Source: Deltaproteobacteria bacterium (GTDB taxonomy: Bacteria; Desulfobacterota_B; Binatia; UBA9968). Taken from it: a stretch of 6,967 nucleotides of DNA. Numbering within the stretch: the first letter of the stretch is position 1; every line of letters starts with the position of its first letter. The stretch covers positions 1 through 6,967 of the forward strand of contig JAPUHZ010000370.1 of the NCBI GenBank assembly GCA_027297485.1. The letters run 5' to 3'. The notes beneath the pieces are model-generated. The model was not told the DNA's origin, did not search any database, and worked only from the letters and a program-made list of their open reading frames with translations. Below are positions 5,009 to 6,967 of the stretch, piece by piece. The translations under genes and the position numbers were made by a program.

Positions 5009-5272
5009 TTAGCGATACTTGAGTACATAAACAACAACAGCGGTAAACAGGAAAAAATTTATTATACCGAACACTTTAAACACAATATCGTGAGAGATGA
5101 ATACCGCGGGCATCATAAGTAAAAAGCAAAACCAAACTCCCAATGCCCACGTTAGAGAAAAATCCTTTGAAGAACCCCTTCTTTTGATTTTCAAAATCAG
5201 CGGGATGTTGAATAAAGGAAGAACAACACTGGCAACAACCCCTAATGTTTTAATTACGTTAATAGTATTCAT
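5009..5272 (-). CDS. Small three-helix membrane protein, SemiSWEET/PQ-loop-like
   Basis: An 87-residue protein with three hydrophobic segments at about 7-28, 40-58 and 62-84, the size and layout of bacterial SemiSWEET sugar transporters, which work as dimers in the inner membrane. After helix 1 it has a basic loop KIKRRGSSKDFSLTWALG (28-45) like the K-x-S-x-D-F/I-S-L loop of PQ-loop proteins, and Asn72 in helix 3 at the place of the conserved SemiSWEET Asn (here GIINFF). The PQ dipeptide itself is replaced by NIP (22-24), so sugar transport is uncertain. There is no Shine-Dalgarno sequence; a TATAAT box directly upstream suggests leaderless expression. The gene is markedly more AT-rich than its surroundings, which fits recent acquisition. 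Confidence 0.7.
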   Translation of the reverse strand: MNTINVIKTLGVVASVVLPLFNIPLILKIKRRGSSKDFSLTWALGVWFCFLLMMPAVFISHDIVFKVFGIINFFLFTAVVVYVLKYR

Positions 5273-5278
5273 GGCATT

Positions 5279-5284
5279 ATTATA
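5279..5284 (-). promoter_or_regulatory. -10 box TATAAT giving a probable leaderless transcript
   Basis: A perfect TATAAT on the minus strand ends six bases before the A of the ATG at 5272, so transcription would begin at or next to the start codon. This fits the lack of a ribosome binding site. A -35 box is poor (TGGCAA at 19 bp spacing is the best I see). Confidence 0.4.
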
Positions 5285-5515
5285 TAACAGGGATATAAGA
5301 GTATTGCCACGTTAGCATAATTGGGAGCAGGAAACAGAGATCGGTTGTCAGACTTCAATTCCATAACGCGGCAAGCCGCAACCAAAAGTGATTTGCCACA
5401 AAGTCACTAAAGCACAAAGGAAAGGGGAAATGGAGAAAGGGGAGAGGTGGAGAAAAAAGAATTTTCTCCTATTCTCCTGTCTCAAGAGGTGTCAGGCTTT
5501 CGATGTTTTGAATTG
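5285..5515. other. Intergenic stretch with low-complexity purine tract
   Basis: No gene. It holds GCGGC-AA-GCCGC (5367-5378), a CACAAAGTCACTAAAGCACAAAGG tract typed in two parts as CACAAAGTCACT and AAAGCACAAAGG (5398-5420), a GGAGAAAGGGG-rich tract, and a hairpin at 5449-5469. Confidence 0.4.
5449..5469. repeat. Perfect 8-bp stem hairpin
   Basis: GGAGAAAA (5449-5456) pairs with TTTTCTCC (5462-5469) across the loop AAGAA. It sits at the end of a GGGGAAATGGAGAAAGG purine tract. Its role is unknown; it lacks the GC-rich stem of an intrinsic terminator. Confidence 0.4.
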
Positions 5516-5647
5516 ACGGGGAAGGGAGATTAGGCCTCGGATAGAATTTCTCCGTAGCCCTTCGGCCACCCCGTTTCCTTGGTCTCAGCGCCCTTCCCAG
5601 GCACCTCTCCAGCCCCTCACCCACGCTATCGCTACCCCGGCCGGCCT
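5516..5647 (-). pseudogene. C-terminal remnant of a RAYT-like transposase, copy 3
   Basis: On the minus strand one open frame reads GSDSVGEGLERCLGRALRPR then KRGGRRATEKFYP. It parallels GSDRVAAWLD and LEKRLGRVLRPRKGG of copy 1, and the nucleotides share CCCTTCGGCCACCCC, GGTCTCAGC and CCCTTCCCA. No catalytic part remains, and it lacks the GGATGGGGTCA tail of copy 1. Confidence 0.5.
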
Positions 5648-5708
5648 TTCCCCGAATATCTGTTGCTGACGCTCAAGCGAAAGCTAGATGGCCGTTTCAC
5701 TTCCTAAC

Positions 5709-6768
5709 CGTCAAGTCTCACCACGTTGTGAACAGCACGGTAGGTTCTCGGAGGAACCGCTGCGGTGCTTTGGCATACCATTCCTGCGTCAGTTGAGACG
5801 GGGTCTTGCCGCCTATCGCCTTGTAGGGCCGATGGCAGTTGAAGTAGCGTTCGAACCCATAGAGCGCCGAGAGCAACTGCGCGACCGTGTCGAAATGGAG
5901 CCGATAGACCGTCTCAGTCTTGATCGTGCTGCCGGCCCGCTCGACGAGGCCGTTCGTCCAGGGATGGTAGACCTTCGTGAGCGAGTGGCGGATCTTGGCC
6001 TGCCGAGAGGCCTGCGTGAAGGGGTGGAGCTGGCGCGTCCGCGCCCCCCCTCGGCCCCGGTAGGTCCGCAGCGTGAACTCCCGGCCGTTGTCGGTGAGGA
6101 TCCGGTAGAGGCGGAAGGGGTAGAACCGCTGGCAGTGGGCCAGGAACGCCAGCGCACTGGCCGTCTCGCGGGTGTCGGAGACCTGCGTGGTCAACAGCCG
6201 GGTCGCCCGGTCGATGGCGACGAAGAGGTAGCGCCGCTGCCTGTCGAGCCGGGGCAGGTAGAACACATCGACATGGAGGAAGCCCGGGGGACAGGCCCGG
6301 AACTTGCCCCGCCGGCGCTGCCTCGGGGGGCGAAGCGCCTTGAGCTGGTGGAGCTGCAGGCGCACCAGCTCCCGGTAGACCGCGGAGCGACTCAGTTGCG
6401 GGAAGACGGTCTGGCGCAGCGCCAGCCAGACCGTGTCGAGATCCATCAGCCAGTCCTTCCGCAGCCAGCCCAGGATGGGGGCCGCTTCCGGCGGCAGGGC
6501 CTTGTGGAGGCGCTGGGGCCGACTGGAGCGATCCCGCGGATTGCCGCGGCGTTTCCATCTCGCGATTGTGGCTACACTGACGCCCAACTGCTTGGCCTGG
6601 AGTCGGTACGGTTCACGGCTCTGGCGAATCCGCTTGCGCTGGTGGACCGTCGTGCGAGCATTGGCATGGTAAGTCATGGAGTCCTCCTTGCTGCTGAGTG
6701 CTCCGGGATAACCTACCGTAGAGACTCAAGGAAGTCTCCATCCGTTCACAATGTCATGAAACTGCACA
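5709..6768 (-). mobile_element. Complete IS481-family insertion sequence (about 1060 bp)
   Basis: The left end (5709-5733) and the reverse complement of the right end (6744-6768) agree at 18 of 25 bases, including an identical TTGTGAAC at the inner end (5726-5733 and 6744-6751). The right end is TGTGCAGT, the TGT-type end of IS481 elements; the left end begins CGTCAAGT. CCTAAC flanks the element on both sides (5703-5708 and 6769-6774), fitting a 6-bp target duplication, or 7 bp if the next C is shared. One transposase gene fills it and its stop codon lies inside the left repeat. Confidence 0.75.
5718..6677 (-). CDS. IS481-family DDE transposase
   Basis: A 319-residue transposase, the normal length for the family. 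An N-terminal helix-turn-helix (about 19-45, LQAKQLGVSVATIARWKRRG) precedes the rve/RNase H-like catalytic core. The acidic residues are Asp137 (GFLHVDVFYLP), Asp196 (RILTDNGREFT) and Glu246 (HPWTNGLVERAGS). The second Asp and the Glu are 49 residues apart rather than about 35, through an extra Arg/Gly-rich loop (YRGRGGARTRQ, 206-216). The ATG at 6677 has a strong GGAGG six bases upstream. The frame is undamaged, so the element may still be active. A long plus-strand frame opposite it is a GC-driven shadow. Confidence 0.93.
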   Translation of the reverse strand: MTYHANARTTVHQRKRIRQSREPYRLQAKQLGVSVATIARWKRRGNPRDRSSRPQRLHKALPPEAAPILGWLRKDWLMDLDTVWLALRQTVFPQLSRSAVYRELVRLQLHQLKALRPPRQRRRGKFRACPPGFLHVDVFYLPRLDRQRRYLFVAIDRATRLLTTQVSDTRETASALAFLAHCQRFYPFRLYRILTDNGREFTLRTYRGRGGARTRQLHPFTQASRQAKIRHSLTKVYHPWTNGLVERAGSTIKTETVYRLHFDTVAQLLSALYGFERYFNCHRPYKAIGGKTPSQLTQEWYAKAPQRFLREPTVLFTTW

Positions 6769-6967
6769 CCTAACCACATACCAGTTGTTCTGGATGTCGT
6801 GTGTCAGTTCGTTCTTCTCGTCGGATGGGGTCACCTATGAAAAAGTGTGTCAAGTGAAAAGACTACCCCGTCGGCCTGGGTCCCTCCAGAGTCTCAATGG
6901 ACTACTCGTCAGTCACCTATGCGTGCTCGTCGGCACACGAGAAGATGGGACACCGGCCGCGCAATCA
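6769..6967. other. Right flank without recognisable gene
   Basis: Beyond the target duplication no reading frame has a recognisable domain. GGATGGGGTCA recurs at 6823-6833, the same first 11 bases as the transposon tails at 2541 and 4455, but the following bases differ. A short inverted repeat CTCGT/ACGAG lies near 6927-6942. Confidence 0.35.

Noticed and set aside
5687..5700. GATGGCCGTTTCAC as the left end of the IS
   Set aside because: It pairs with the right end at only about 9 of 13 bases, whereas the end at 5709 pairs at 18 of 25 and gives matching CCTAAC flanks.
5688..6773. A 361-codon plus-strand reading frame opposite the transposase
   Set aside because: It spans the complete IS in the antisense frame, has no recognisable domain or ribosome binding site, and is explained by the high GC content of the intact minus-strand transposase gene.
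1..6967. CRISPR arrays, tRNA or rRNA genes, riboswitches
   Set aside because: No regularly spaced identical repeats, cloverleaf, rRNA-like blocks or known riboswitch motifs were seen by reading both strands; a covariance-model scan was not possible.

Overview
The window looks like an accessory, rearrangement-prone stretch of an environmental Gram-negative bacterial chromosome. No rRNA, tRNA or housekeeping marker is present, so taxonomy stays open. The debris of REP-associated (RAYT-like) transposases, a YgiT/DUF4258 toxin-antitoxin remnant and an integron-type attC site is the kind of mixture seen in sediment or soil Proteobacteria, Desulfobacterota or Nitrospirota; this is inference only. 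Every protein-coding feature I can support lies on the minus strand, so the description below runs from high to low coordinates when it follows transcription.

Right end (5687-6967): a complete IS481-family insertion sequence of about 1.06 kb (5709-6768). It has 25-bp imperfect terminal inverted repeats, an apparent 6-bp target duplication and one intact DDE transposase. The roughly 200 bp to its right hold no recognisable gene.

Middle-right (4134-5650): an AT-rich island with a small three-helix membrane protein resembling SemiSWEET/PQ-loop proteins (5009-5272), preceded by a promoter that would give a leaderless mRNA. Around it lie a 182-bp element with inverted ends (4801-4982), two C-terminal remnants of RAYT-like transposases, and an intact YgiT-type zinc-finger antitoxin (4134-4376). 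The upstream DUF4258-type toxin gene is cut down to its last 24 codons by a transposon tail.

Middle (2290-3800): the most interesting gene, a GAF sensor domain fused to a CAP12-type TIR domain (2803-3627). It is probably the main part of a longer gene starting at 3785 that now carries a frameshift. Such TIR domains are NAD+-cleaving effectors in anti-phage signalling systems; no CD-NTase or other partner is in the window. Downstream of it are another RAYT-like tail and an amino-terminal piece of a tyrosine recombinase.

Left (1-1750): an intact haloalkane dehalogenase of subfamily HLD-I (851-1750), followed by a 59-bp integron attC site (696-754) in the same orientation, followed by the start of a RidA-family gene. 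The dehalogenase and RidA genes therefore look like neighbouring integron cassettes. The RidA gene is cut after about 51 codons and joined to a promoter with a perfect 22-bp NemR-box-like palindrome, which drives an SDR oxidoreductase that runs off the left edge.

Together: metabolic or detoxification cargo (SDR, dehalogenase, RidA), defence and stress cargo (TIR effector, toxin-antitoxin), one small membrane protein, and mobile-element fragments at nearly every gene boundary. The uniform gene direction and cassette-like cargo raise the possibility of a decayed cassette array, but only one attC site can be shown.
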